Source of the DNA: Streptosporangiaceae bacterium NEAU-GS5
GTDB lineage: Bacteria; Actinomycetota; Actinomycetes; Streptosporangiales; Streptosporangiaceae
Length of the DNA stretch: 64,000 bases
Direction: 5' to 3'
Assembly (NCBI GenBank): GCA_017592665.1
Contig: JAGFNW010000030.1
Location: 49,104-113,103 of the forward strand
A model generated the notes under the pieces. That model saw only the letters and a program-made list of their open reading frames with translations, made no database searches and was not told the origin of the DNA. Positions within the stretch are counted from its first letter, which is position 1, and the number at the start of each line of letters is the position of its first letter. Of the stretch, positions 16,763 through 25,808 are shown in pieces. The position numbers and the translations under genes are program-made.

Positions 16763-17739
16763 TCGAAGCCAGTGGCCTGCGTAAGTCATACCGAACCCGG
16801 CGCCGCGGCAAGGTCACCGTTGTCGAAGCCGTCCGCGGGGTGGACTTCTCCGTTCAGCAGGGCGCGATATTCGGTTTCCTGGGCCCCAACGGCGCCGGGA
16901 AGTCGACAACCCTCCAGATGCTGGCCACGCTGCTTCGCCCCGACAGCGGCGACGCCACGATCGCCGGGGCGGACGTGCGGCGCGACCCGGGGGAAGTCCG
17001 CAAGCGCATCGGGTTCGTGGCGCAGACCAGCGGCACGTACCTGAACTCGACCGGGCGGCGCGACCTGATCCTTGAAGCACAGATGTACGGCGCGTCAAGA
17101 GCCACCGCCGCGCGGCTCGCGGACCGGGTCATCGAGTCCTTCCAGCTGAAGGACTTCGTCGACCGCCAGATCGGCACCTATTCCGGCGGGCAGCGCCGGC
17201 GGCTGGATGTCGCACTCGGCGTCATCCACTCGCCGCAGGTCATCTTCCTGGACGAGCCCACGGCCGGGCTGGACCCGCCGAGCCGGGCCCGCATGTGGCA
17301 GGAGGTGCGCAGGCTTCGCGACGAGGGCATGACGGTCTTCCTCACCACCCATTACCTCGACGAGGCGGACACGCTCTGCGACCGGGTCTCGATCATCGAC
17401 CGCGGGCGGATCGTCGCCGAGGGCACCCCGTCAGACCTCAAGCGCGAGATCTCCGGCGATGTCGTCAGCGTCGACCTGGCCGCGCCTGACACCGCGGGCG
17501 CGCCGGAACCAGCCACCGTGCTTGAGGCGGCCAAGGTCCTCGCCGAGCAGGCGTGCGTGGAATCCTGCGAGATCATCGAGCACACGCTGCGGCTGTACAC
17601 CGACAGCGCGGCCACGGCCATCCCGCAGATCATGCGGGCGCTGAGTGCCAAGGGCATCGAGCCGGGGGCGATCGAGACCCGCCGGCCGAGCCTGGACGAC
17701 GTGTTCCTGGCCAAGACCGGCCGCACGCTGGCGGACTAG
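16759..17739 (+). CDS. ABC transporter ATP-binding protein, DrrA type
   Basis: A 326-aa nucleotide-binding subunit. Walker A GPNGAGKST, signature YSGGQRRRLDVA, Walker B VIFLDEPTAGLD and the TTHYLDEAD switch His are all intact. The extended C-terminal region (about 230-326) is as in drug-resistance exporters of the DrrA family. It pairs with the permease gene 100 bp downstream, and being embedded in the biosynthetic operon it probably exports the product and gives self-resistance. Confidence 0.94.
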   Translation: MIEASGLRKSYRTRRRGKVTVVEAVRGVDFSVQQGAIFGFLGPNGAGKSTTLQMLATLLRPDSGDATIAGADVRRDPGEVRKRIGFVAQTSGTYLNSTGRRDLILEAQMYGASRATAARLADRVIESFQLKDFVDRQIGTYSGGQRRRLDVALGVIHSPQVIFLDEPTAGLDPPSRARMWQEVRRLRDEGMTVFLTTHYLDEADTLCDRVSIIDRGRIVAEGTPSDLKREISGDVVSVDLAAPDTAGAPEPATVLEAAKVLAEQACVESCEIIEHTLRLYTDSAATAIPQIMRALSAKGIEPGAIETRRPSLDDVFLAKTGRTLAD

Positions 17740-17841
17740 TGCCGTGACCGACAACGCAGCGAGGTGCCGCTCTGGGCGACGCGACGGGGCAAAGATTGGC
17801 GGGAGGGGCACTAGCAGGCAACCGACAGGAGAGCGACGGCT

Positions 17842-18597
17842 ATGAAGCATGTCCGCGATACATGGCTGATCTTCCAGTACGAGGCCGCCCTGCAGGTGCG
17901 CAACCCGGTCGGCGTGGCGATCACGCTGATCCAGCCGATTACCTACCTGCTGCTGTTCACCCCGTTCCTGAAGGCGGTTATGGACGTGCCCAGCTACGGC
18001 AGCGCCTTCCAGGTCTACGTGCCCTCGTTGTTCACGGCCACCGGCGTGTTCAACGGCTTCTTCGCCGGGTTCGCGCTGCTCGCCGCGATCCGGCAGGGGG
18101 TCGTCACCAGGAGCCGGGTCACGCCGGTCAGCCGGATCAGCCTCCTGCTCGGGCGGCTCTTCATGCACGCGCTGCTGATCGAGTTCCAGGCCATCGTAGT
18201 TACCGTGGCAGCCGTCGCGTTCGGCCTGCGCGTGCGGTTCGGCGACCTCCTGCTGGCCTTGGTCCTGCTGGCCATGATTGTGCTGCTGAGCGCGTCGGTG
18301 GGATACGCCCTGGCGCTCCTGGTGCCCAACGAGGGCTCCCTGGGCACGCTCATCAACTCGATCGCCCAGCCGGTCGCGCTGCTCGCCGGGGTGCTGATCC
18401 CGCTGTCGGTCGCGCCGCTGTGGGTCCGCGACGTGGCCTACGCGAACCCGTTCGCCTGGGGAACCAACGCCATGCGGTCGATCTTCCAGGGCGATCCCGG
18501 GGCGGACGTCGTGTGGCAGTCGTTCCTCATCACGGCGGTCGTCGCGACGGCCGCCGTGATACTGACGTCGCGGCTGTTCAACCGCGAGCTCGCCTGA
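17842..18597 (+). CDS. ABC-2 type permease, DrrB type
   Basis: A 251-aa integral membrane protein with about six hydrophobic segments (starting near residues 23, 55, 105, 132, 170 and 225). The segment VPSLFTATGVFNGFFAG and the AYANPFAWGTNAMRSI loop near the C-terminus are typical of ABC-2 permeases of the DrrB/NodJ group. It would form the membrane channel for the preceding ATPase. The 102-bp gap before it contains a usable ribosome-binding site (GGAGAG) and no other gene. Confidence 0.92.
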   Translation: MKHVRDTWLIFQYEAALQVRNPVGVAITLIQPITYLLLFTPFLKAVMDVPSYGSAFQVYVPSLFTATGVFNGFFAGFALLAAIRQGVVTRSRVTPVSRISLLLGRLFMHALLIEFQAIVVTVAAVAFGLRVRFGDLLLALVLLAMIVLLSASVGYALALLVPNEGSLGTLINSIAQPVALLAGVLIPLSVAPLWVRDVAYANPFAWGTNAMRSIFQGDPGADVVWQSFLITAVVATAAVILTSRLFNRELA

Positions 18598-18614
18598 CGA
18601 AGCCGGAGGGATCA

Positions 18615-20291
18615 GTGACGGGAAGCAACCTGCGGGCCGTGCTGGCCGCAGACATGGAACTCGGCGCGGGCAATGTCCTGCTGCGTATGGCAGAGCACGG
18701 CGCCGACATGGACGTGCCGCGGGTGACATTCGATACCGACGTCGACGGGATCCCCGCGTGGACCCCGCTGTCGCTGCGGACGCTGACGGAGCGGGCGGCC
18801 GCCAGGGCGCAGTGGTTCTCCGTGCACGGCGTCGGGCGGCGCGACCCGGTCGCCGTCTACCTCACCTCAGCGGCCGACGTGTTCCTCAGTTTCTTCGCCC
18901 TGACCTGGCTCGGGGCGATACCGGCCCTGATGAACGGGAGCATGCCCCCCGATGTCGCTGTCGAGTTCATCCGGCGGCTGCGCCCCGCCGGGGTGCTCAC
19001 CGACGGCGACCACTCCTGGCTGGCCGACCGCGACCTCGCCGCGCCGATCATCGGCTACGCCGCCGAGGCCGGCACCGGGAACCCGTCCGGCGCGCCGCCG
19101 CACTACCGGCACCATCTCGATGACCCGGTCGCCATCACGCACTCCTCCGGCACGACACGGATGCCGGCCGCGGTCGTGCACTCGCATCACAGCCTGTTCG
19201 CGGCGGTGCGGGCGGTCCGGCTGACCGAGCCCCGGCAGCACGGCCCGGTCCGGGAGATGTCCGTTTTCCCGCAGGCACACACCGCAGGCGTCATCATCAT
19301 GAACGAGGCGCTGTGCAACGGGTACGAACTGCTGTGCCTGTCGGCGCAGGGAGGCACGTTCGGGCGCAGCGGCGAGGTGATTCTCGACGCCATCGAGCGC
19401 TGGCACCCGACCGCGGTGTACGGCTTCGCCGTCACCTGGGCCGAGCTGGCCCGCTACGACCTGACCAGCCGGGATCTGCGCTCCGTCCGGTTCTGGTCCA
19501 ACAGCGGGGACTCCGCGCACGAGGCGCATATCCGCCGCCTGATCGAGGTCGGCAGTCACCACGCGTACTCCGGCGGCGAGATCGTTACCCTGCCCGGGTC
19601 CCGGTTCAACGACACCCTCGGCTCAACCGAGATGGGATACGGCGGGTTCGGCATCAGCCACCGGCCCGGAACCGAGCGCTACGGCCGCTGCGTCGGCAAA
19701 CCGCAGCCGTTCGCCGAGATCGTGCTGATCGACCAGCAGACCGGCAAGGAGGTCCCGGACGGGGAGGTCGGGATGGTCGCCATGAAGTCGCCCACCCTGG
19801 CGCTCGGCTACTGGAACGACTCCGCCGCGACGTTCCGCACCCGCCTGAACGGCTACTACCTGACCGGGGACCTGATGTATCGCGACGCGGAGGGCTACTT
19901 CTACCACGTGGACCGGGCCAGCGACGCACTCGACCTCGGCGGCGGGAAGTGGCTCTACACCGTGCTGTCGGAGGAGCGGATCCTCAAGCACTGCCCCGAC
20001 GTCCGCGATTGCACACTGCTGGCCGTCCGCGGGGACGACGGTGAACTCACCGTCGACGTCCTGCTCGTGCTGGCCGAACCCGTGACCTGGCAGCCCGCAG
20101 ACCGGGACAGCGAAGTCCGCACCGCGCTCGGCGACCTGGCGGCGGGCCTGCCGCTGCGGGTGGTGGCCGTGCCGGAGAGCGAGATGATCCTCGGGCCTAC
20201 CGGCAAGGTTCGCAAGTTCCTCATGCGCGAGCGGCTGCTTACCGCCGCGAGCGCGCATGTGATCGAAGAGGATGCACAAGCCAATGCCTGA
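18615..20291 (+). CDS. Stand-alone adenylate-forming enzyme with altered ATP-binding loop
   Basis: The GTG at 18615 follows CCGGAGGG and gives 558 aa, the longest of the four ligases. Most family motifs are present (LGSTEMGYGG, YYLTGDLMY, and GPTGKVRKF with the C-terminal Lys). The phosphate loop, normally SGTTG.PKG, reads SGTTRMPAA: the Gly is Arg and the conserved Lys is Ala. This could lower adenylation or mark a divergent subfamily. It follows the permease by 17 bp and precedes the condensation-carrier gene, so it probably supplies an aminoacyl or acyl unit in trans. Confidence 0.85.
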   Translation: MTGSNLRAVLAADMELGAGNVLLRMAEHGADMDVPRVTFDTDVDGIPAWTPLSLRTLTERAAARAQWFSVHGVGRRDPVAVYLTSAADVFLSFFALTWLGAIPALMNGSMPPDVAVEFIRRLRPAGVLTDGDHSWLADRDLAAPIIGYAAEAGTGNPSGAPPHYRHHLDDPVAITHSSGTTRMPAAVVHSHHSLFAAVRAVRLTEPRQHGPVREMSVFPQAHTAGVIIMNEALCNGYELLCLSAQGGTFGRSGEVILDAIERWHPTAVYGFAVTWAELARYDLTSRDLRSVRFWSNSGDSAHEAHIRRLIEVGSHHAYSGGEIVTLPGSRFNDTLGSTEMGYGGFGISHRPGTERYGRCVGKPQPFAEIVLIDQQTGKEVPDGEVGMVAMKSPTLALGYWNDSAATFRTRLNGYYLTGDLMYRDAEGYFYHVDRASDALDLGGGKWLYTVLSEERILKHCPDVRDCTLLAVRGDDGELTVDVLLVLAEPVTWQPADRDSEVRTALGDLAAGLPLRVVAVPESEMILGPTGKVRKFLMRERLLTAASAHVIEEDAQANA

Positions 20292-20346
20292 CGCTTAGAG
20301 GGGCTGTGGATGGACGGCGAGCTCGATCACCCGAGGTGAGGTTCTC

Positions 20347-22161
20347 ATGCGCTTTCCCGTTTCGTTCGCGCAGCTGCGGATGTGGTTCATCGACCGGCTG
20401 GCGCCCGGCGAGGCGGCCTACAACATGCCCTGCTCGTTCTGGCTGGACGGCCCGCTCGACGCGGACGCGCTGCAGCGGGCCATGGACACCCTCGCCGCCC
20501 GCCACGCCATCCTGCGGACGAGCATCGTCGCCTTCGACGGCACGCCCGAGCAGGTCGTCGCGGACCACGGCACCATCCCGATCGAGCGCGTGGAACTGCC
20601 GGCGGAGCCGACGCCCGGCGAGCGAGGCCGGCAGGCCGAGGCGATCGCCGACGACCTGGCGTGCCGGCCGTTCGACCTGACGGCCGGACCGCCGATCCGG
20701 GCGGCGCTGATCACGGCGGGTCCCGATCGGCACCTGCTCGTGCTGGTCCTGCACTACAGCATCGGCGACGGAGCCTCGATGCGGATCCTGATCGACGAGC
20801 TGTCGGCCTGCTACCGGGCCGAGACGACGGGGACGCCTCCGGTGCTGCCGACGCTGTGGCTGGAATACGGCGACTACGCGGTGTGGCAGCGGGACCGGAT
20901 GCGCGGCGAGGCACTGCAGCGCCAGCTGGGCTACTGGCGCGGGCAACTGTTGGGCGCGCCGCGGCTGCTCACGCTACCCACCGACCGGCCCAGGCCCGCC
21001 CGCCGGTCCAGCCGCGGCGAGCTGGCGGCGGCGCACCTCGACGCCGCCACCACGCAGAGGCTGGCCGCCGTGGCTCATGGCGCCAACGCCACGATGTTCA
21101 TGGTGTTCCTCATGGGCTTCGCGGCCACCCTGTCCCGCTATGCGCGGCAGCACGACATCCTGATCGGCACCCAGGTGGCCGGCCGTACTCACGCGGAGCT
21201 GGAGCCGGTTCTTGGCGCGATGACCAACATCGTCGTCCTGCGCATGAGGCTGGACGGCGACCCGTCCTTCACCGAGCTGCTCGGCCGGGCACGGGATACC
21301 ACCCTGGACGCCCTGGCCCACGAGCAGCTCCCGTTCGAGAAGCTCGTGCAGGACCTCGCGCCCGATCGCACGCTTGCCCACACACCGCTCATCCAGGCCC
21401 AGTTTCTCTACGGGGCGCTCAAGCCCCCCGACCCGGATCTTCCCGGCATCACGGCGCACGGCCGGGCCTTGCCCACGCACACCGCGAAGCTGGACCTCAC
21501 CATGTACGCGGACGCTGGTGACCGCGACGGCACCGCGCTGACCCTGGAGTACAGCACGGACTTGTGGGACCGGGGCTGGGCCGACCGGTTCCTGCGCCGC
21601 ATGGCGACGCTGCTGGAGCACGCCGCGGACGCGCCGGGCACTCGGGTCAGCGACCTGCCGATGCTCACCGCCGCCGAGCGCAGCGCCCTCCCGTTGACGC
21701 CCACCGCCACGCTCGACCGGGGCGCGCTGCCCGCCCCGCAGCGGGGCGACGTTCCGCCCGCCGGCCGGGTGGGGCCCCGTACCCCGGCCGAGGCGACCGT
21801 CGCCCGAATGCTGGCCGACCTGCTCGGCCTGACCGAGCCGATCGGCGTGCACGACAACTTCTTCGACCTGGGCGGCCACTCGCTGACCACGACCAGGCTG
21901 GTCGCCTGCATCGTCAGCACCTACGGCGTGGATCTTCCAGTTCACCAGGTCTTCTCCACCCCCACCGTAGCGGGGGTGGCCGCGGCCGTCTCCGCACACC
22001 CTGATTTCACTGCCGGGCAAGGTCCGCCAAGGCACGCCGGCCTCGACAGTCTCAGCGACAAGGATCTCGATGACCTGCTGCGCGCGGCCATCGCGCAGCG
22101 CAACCGTCGCAGGACAGCGGCCGACGACCGGATGTCCCGGGCACCGAAGCCCGCTGACTGA
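20347..22161 (+). CDS. Condensation domain-carrier protein (C-PCP) with non-canonical active site
   Basis: A 604-aa NRPS fragment: condensation domain (about 1-430), linker, peptidyl-carrier domain (about 475-550, Ser512 in DLGGHSL), then a 50-residue tail. The catalytic HHxxxDG motif reads HYSIGDG (136-142), so the second, catalytic His is Tyr137. The rest of the fold looks intact, for example FEKLVQDLAPDR and the GAMTNIVVLR segment. It may be an inactive or scaffold domain, or catalyse with other groups. It is the only full condensation domain in the window. The tail (SLSDKDLDDLL) resembles the tail of the next carrier (AMSDEDLDDLV), suggesting paired docking elements or common descent. Confidence 0.9.
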   Translation: MRFPVSFAQLRMWFIDRLAPGEAAYNMPCSFWLDGPLDADALQRAMDTLAARHAILRTSIVAFDGTPEQVVADHGTIPIERVELPAEPTPGERGRQAEAIADDLACRPFDLTAGPPIRAALITAGPDRHLLVLVLHYSIGDGASMRILIDELSACYRAETTGTPPVLPTLWLEYGDYAVWQRDRMRGEALQRQLGYWRGQLLGAPRLLTLPTDRPRPARRSSRGELAAAHLDAATTQRLAAVAHGANATMFMVFLMGFAATLSRYARQHDILIGTQVAGRTHAELEPVLGAMTNIVVLRMRLDGDPSFTELLGRARDTTLDALAHEQLPFEKLVQDLAPDRTLAHTPLIQAQFLYGALKPPDPDLPGITAHGRALPTHTAKLDLTMYADAGDRDGTALTLEYSTDLWDRGWADRFLRRMATLLEHAADAPGTRVSDLPMLTAAERSALPLTPTATLDRGALPAPQRGDVPPAGRVGPRTPAEATVARMLADLLGLTEPIGVHDNFFDLGGHSLTTTRLVACIVSTYGVDLPVHQVFSTPTVAGVAAAVSAHPDFTAGQGPPRHAGLDSLSDKDLDDLLRAAIAQRNRRRTAADDRMSRAPKPAD

Positions 22162-22183
22162 GACCTGGCCGCCACACGGCTTA

Positions 22184-22400
22184 GAGCCTGTTCGCGGACT
22201 CCACTGTCCTGCTGCGCGTCGCCCAGGCACGCGCCTCGCCGCGTTGTCGCCCTTCCCACGAAAACCGCTCGCAAGCTCACGCTTTCCGCGGGGCCCGGGC
22301 AAGAGTCGTCGCCCATAGCTCCGCTATGGGCTCCTCCTCCGCCTTGCGATGCACGCACCTGACCGCCACTCGCGACGGACGGGAGTCCGCGAACAGGCTC
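22184..22400. mobile_element. MITE with terminal inverted repeats and TTA target duplication
   Basis: Perfect 20-bp inverted repeats (22183-22202 and 22382-22401, starting AGAGCCTGTT) enclose a 217-bp element with no coding capacity. Taking GAGCCTG as the end leaves TTA directly on both sides (22181-22183, 22401-22403), a 3-bp TNA-type target duplication as made by some IS5-family elements. A stable internal hairpin (CCCATAGC-TCC-GCTATGGG, around 22312-22330) is present. The first eight bases of the ends (GAGCCTGT) match the end of the IS5-type element at 63846. The right TTA is also the TAA stop codon of the neighbouring minus-strand carrier gene. Confidence 0.85.
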
Positions 22401-22844
22401 TTACTGCTCGCCCCGGCGGCCCGCCCGGCGGTCGCGAGCGGCGGACAGGGCGCGCACCAGGTCGTCCAGGTCTTCGTCGGACATTGCCGCCAGCTCGGCC
22501 TCGCCAACGGTTCCGGTGGCGCGGGCGGAGTCCAGGTCGGCCGATACGATCTCCGCGAGTGCCGAGACGGTCGGAGCTGCGGTGATGTGGTGAATGGCCA
22601 GGTACACGCCGTAGGTGTCGGCGACCCGGGCAGCGAAACGGACCACGGCCAGCGAGCCGGCGCCGAGGGCGAACAGGTTGTCCTGCACGCCGATCGGCTC
22701 GGTCAGGCCGAGCAGTTCGGTCCAGACCTGGACCATGGTTTCCTCGACCGGGTTACGCGGGGCCACGCGGCTCACTGACCATTCGGGCGCAGGCAGCCCG
22801 GCGGAAATTCCTTTGCCGACAAGTTCTTGCCCGGTCGCGAGCAC
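22401..22844 (-). CDS. Stand-alone peptidyl carrier protein
   Basis: A 147-aa protein from a GTG start (start uncertain; the domain begins near residue 30). The carrier motif is NLFALGAGSL with Ser64, where GAGSL replaces the usual GGHSL or GGDSL. A 50-residue tail with SDEDLDDLV resembles the tail of the convergent C-PCP protein. Its stop codon coincides with the MITE target-site duplication, so the original C-terminus may have been altered by the insertion. It is transcribed towards the MITE; its 5' side (22845-23098) is AT-rich and probably holds the promoter. Confidence 0.85.
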   Translation of the reverse strand: MLATGQELVGKGISAGLPAPEWSVSRVAPRNPVEETMVQVWTELLGLTEPIGVQDNLFALGAGSLAVVRFAARVADTYGVYLAIHHITAAPTVSALAEIVSADLDSARATGTVGEAELAAMSDEDLDDLVRALSAARDRRAGRRGEQ

Positions 22845-23098
22845 GGGATGGCGATAACCGGCAGCGGTGATACCGCGAACAGAAACTGTGACACCCGGAA
22901 ATTATCGTATATATAAGAACTCGCAACAAGGCCGCGTTTTAGTGGCTCTTCACATTACGAGGGATCTGTAGTTGACCCGATTCGTTCGGCGATCAACTTC
23001 GGTGACGTTGTGTAGCCGTCTTTGAGAGGCCGCAGCCCGAATTCCCAGGCAAAGGAGAGCAGGAAGAGTGGTAAAAGTGGCTATCGCGGCTATTGACA

Positions 23099-24238
23099 TC
23101 ATGCCTGAGCGATGGCCTCCAACCGGTCAGCGGCGGTCGCCGCCCCCCCGGCGGCCGTGAGCGAGTCCCCGACTCTCCTGGCCGCGATCCGGTAGGACGG
23201 GTCGGCCAGGACCGTGACCAGGGCCTGCCGCAGCCGGCCCGGCTGGACCCGGCTGAACGGCACCCTGATCCCGGCTCCTGCCCGGACCACCTGCGCGGCG
23301 ACGACCGGCTGGTCGTGCCGGATCGGGGCCAGGACGAGCGGAACGCCGTGCACGAGCGACTCGCTGACGGTGTTCATCCCGCCGTGGCTGACCACCGCCG
23401 CCACGCGCGGCAGCAGGTCCAGCATCGGCGCCGCGGGCACGGCCAGCACGTTGCCCGGAAGGTCGCGCAGCACGGCGGGCGGCCCGACGATGACCGCCTG
23501 CGTGGTGCCGCCCAGCGGAGCCAGCGCGGCGGCGGCGCGCTGGTAGAAATCCGCTGCCAGGTCGGTGGCCAGGGTTCCGGCGGTCACCAGAACCGTGCGC
23601 CGCGCCGGGTCGAGCAGGTGCCAGGGGAAATCCCGCGGATGCTCTCGCAGGGCCGCGCCGACCAGCGCGAAGTGCCCGGGAAACGGCTGCTCACCGGTGA
23701 GCGCCGTGGTCGTGAACGCGATGACCAGGTGGGGTGAGAACAGCGGGTCCAGGCCGGCGCTGGCGATGCCCGCCTGCTCCGCCAGCGCCACGACCTGGCC
23801 GCGCACCCAGGCGTCCACTCGGGGCAGGGTCGCCAGCGGCCGCGTCAGCTCCATAGCCCCGGTGGCCAGCGTGACCCAGCGCAGGCCATGCCGGTGCGCC
23901 GCCAGCGCGCCGGCCAGCGCGTGCTGGTCGGACACAACCACATGGGGCTGGAACGCGGCCATGGCCGCCTCCGCGGCGGGCAGCATGAAGCGCCCCATCG
24001 GGATGAGGTACTCCTGCCACAGCGATTTCAGCGCGGCGATCCCGTGACCGGCCTGCTCGCGCAGCAGCCTGCTACCGGTCGGGAACAAGGTCGCGTCCGG
24101 GCCGGTCAGCGGCCGGAAGAACGACTTCGGCCCGCACCAGGCCACCTCGTGCCCGCGGTCGGCGAGCTCGTCCGCGACGGCTAGGGCACGGTAGGCGTGG
24201 CCGGTCAGCGGCAGACACACGATCAGGAATCGACTCAC
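23099..24238 (-). CDS. GT1-family glycosyltransferase (UGT/MGT type)
   Basis: The GTG at 24238 overlaps the carrier stop (GTGA) and gives 379 aa, the usual size. The fold is GT-B: an N-terminal acceptor domain starting FLIVCLPLTGHAYRALAVADEL, and a C-terminal donor domain with the nucleotide-sugar signature VVSHGGMNTVSESLVHGVPLVLAP and the downstream DQP. It should transfer a sugar from an NDP-sugar to the cluster product or an intermediate. No deoxysugar biosynthesis genes are visible here. Coupling to a carrier gene raises the possibility that it acts on a carrier-bound substrate. Confidence 0.92.
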   Translation of the reverse strand: MSRFLIVCLPLTGHAYRALAVADELADRGHEVAWCGPKSFFRPLTGPDATLFPTGSRLLREQAGHGIAALKSLWQEYLIPMGRFMLPAAEAAMAAFQPHVVVSDQHALAGALAAHRHGLRWVTLATGAMELTRPLATLPRVDAWVRGQVVALAEQAGIASAGLDPLFSPHLVIAFTTTALTGEQPFPGHFALVGAALREHPRDFPWHLLDPARRTVLVTAGTLATDLAADFYQRAAAALAPLGGTTQAVIVGPPAVLRDLPGNVLAVPAAPMLDLLPRVAAVVSHGGMNTVSESLVHGVPLVLAPIRHDQPVVAAQVVRAGAGIRVPFSRVQPGRLRQALVTVLADPSYRIAARRVGDSLTAAGGAATAADRLEAIAQA

Positions 24239-24555
24239 CGCCTGTCCACTGCCCCGGCGGCCCGCGGCCCCCCGGGTGCTACCAGGCACCCGTTCACGTA
24301 GGCGGCCACGTGGCCCACCGTGAGGCCGATGATCTCGTCGATGTCCAGCCCGGCGACGTACCTGGCCAGATCGACTCCCGGCCCGTACCTGTCCCGCAGC
24401 ACGACGGCAAGGGCCGCCACGTCCACGCTGTCGAAGCACAGGTCCCCTTCCAGCGAGGTCGCGGAGGTGACTTTGGACCCGAGCTCCGATTCGTCGCCGA
24501 GGACCGCCGCGATCGCCGCTGCCACGTCGCCGGCGGTCACGTTGGTCGCAGCCAT
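24235..24555 (-). CDS. Acyl carrier protein-like
   Basis: A 106-aa protein with good RBS (GAGGAGAA). The carrier fold is recognisable: helix I with AIAAVLGDE, then LEGDLCFDSVDVAALA with Ser43 as the likely phosphopantetheine site, and helix III/IV up to about residue 90. A basic 17-residue tail follows. It is divergently transcribed from the KASIII gene group across 24556-24678 and overlaps the glycosyltransferase gene. Confidence 0.8.
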   Translation of the reverse strand: MAATNVTAGDVAAAIAAVLGDESELGSKVTSATSLEGDLCFDSVDVAALAVVLRDRYGPGVDLARYVAGLDIDEIIGLTVGHVAAYVNGCLVAPGGPRAAGAVDRR

Positions 24556-24678
24556 CGCCGGTTCTCCTCACGCAATACGCATCCGTTTCTAGCGCCGATA
24601 GCATGATAAATCTAGCCATTGTGCTACCAGCCGATATCAGTCATGATTTACCGAGGCGGACTAAGGCGACGAGGTTCC

Positions 24679-24807
24679 GTGTCGAAACAAATCGCTGTGC
24701 CGAAAACCGTCATTGTCACGTTTGTGGGTGACGGTGTCGGGGCTGAGGACCTGAGCTGGGAACAGCAGGGAATCTGGTCCGTCATGCGGGCGGGGACGGC
24801 GCGGTGA
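24679..24807 (+). CDS. Short leader ORF resembling the N-terminus of a condensation-domain protein
   Basis: A 42-aa frame starting at GTG 24679 (GACGAGG upstream) whose stop overlaps the KASIII start (GTGA). The product contains VTFVGDGVGAEDLSWEQQGI, which recalls the first strand and helix of free-standing condensation-domain proteins that begin with a G.G....L.W.Q..IW pattern. It could be the remnant of a deleted condensation gene now serving as a coupling leader peptide, or chance similarity. No HHxxxDG domain follows. Confidence 0.4.
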   Translation: MSKQIAVPKTVIVTFVGDGVGAEDLSWEQQGIWSVMRAGTAR

Positions 24808-25727
24808 CTGCGCTGGCGGAGGTGTCCGCCTACGTGCCGCCCGGCCGGGTGCCGATCGAGTCGCTGGCCCCGGACCTGGGGCTCAGCCCAATGCAGCTGC
24901 GGGTGTTCCGCCGCTACCACGGGCTGAGCGAGGTCAGCCGCGATCCGGGCCGGTCGCTGCCTGAGCTGCTGGCGTCCGCGGCGCTTCGGCTGCGCGGCCT
25001 GGCCGAGCCGCGGGTGCGGGAGACGGTGCGGTACGTGCTCTACGCGCGCAGCATGCCGGTGGTCGCGCCATTCCCGCTGAACCCGCTGCATGAACTCACC
25101 TGGCGGCTCGGGCTTGGTCACGCGGTCGCGTTCACCGTCACGCACCAGGCGTGCGCCACCGCCCTACATGCGATGGCGCTGGCCGGGCACCTGCTGGCCG
25201 CCGACGGCGACCCTGCCGCCCGCGCGCTCGTCGTGGCCGGGGAGAAGGTCTACACCCGGGTGGCGAAGATAGTACCGGAGACCTCTTTCTTCGCCGAGGC
25301 CTCAGCCGCGTGCCTGGTGAGCACCAGCGGCCCGAAGGACCAGTTGCTGGCCTACGCGGCCGCGTCCCGGGGCGAGTTCGACGGCGACCCCGGCCGGTTC
25401 CAGGCGGAATCCGCCTACGGCCTTGCGGACATCATCACCGCCGCGCTGACCCAAGCAGGGCTCCGGCCCGCGGACGTGAGCCTGATCCTGCCGCACAACG
25501 TGAACAAGGTGTCGTGGCGGCGCGTATGCCGACTGCTCGAGTTCCCGGCAGACCGGGTGCTGCTCGACAACGTGGCGTCGGTTGGCCACGGTTTCTGCGC
25601 CGACGCCTTCATCAACTACCAGACCGCGATCGAGCGCAGCCTCCTCAAGGCCGGCGACGCCTACGTGATCGCCGCCGCGGGAGCCGCGCCGGGCGCCACG
25701 TTCTCGGCCATGGTCTTCCGGCACTGA
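24804..25727 (+). CDS. KASIII-like ketosynthase/acyltransferase with Cys-His-His
   Basis: A 307-aa thiolase-fold protein related to FabH. The nucleophile is C117 (THQACATALHAM), the first His is H231 (LPHNVNK), and the position of the FabH Asn is His262 (SVGHGFCADAF). That makes the set Cys-His-His instead of Cys-His-Asn. KASIII relatives with altered third residues often act as acyltransferases or accept unusual primers; this is family knowledge. Followed after 81 bp by a carrier gene and a second KAS-like gene, with which it probably forms a priming unit. Confidence 0.85.
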   Translation: MTALAEVSAYVPPGRVPIESLAPDLGLSPMQLRVFRRYHGLSEVSRDPGRSLPELLASAALRLRGLAEPRVRETVRYVLYARSMPVVAPFPLNPLHELTWRLGLGHAVAFTVTHQACATALHAMALAGHLLAADGDPAARALVVAGEKVYTRVAKIVPETSFFAEASAACLVSTSGPKDQLLAYAAASRGEFDGDPGRFQAESAYGLADIITAALTQAGLRPADVSLILPHNVNKVSWRRVCRLLEFPADRVLLDNVASVGHGFCADAFINYQTAIERSLLKAGDAYVIAAAGAAPGATFSAMVFRH

Positions 25728-25808
25728 CAGGCGTCACATCGCAAAGGTTCGTCCAGCACTAGTGGCCGTCCGGGCCGAGACCGCGCGGGCGGCAGGAAGA
25801 GGTGGAGC

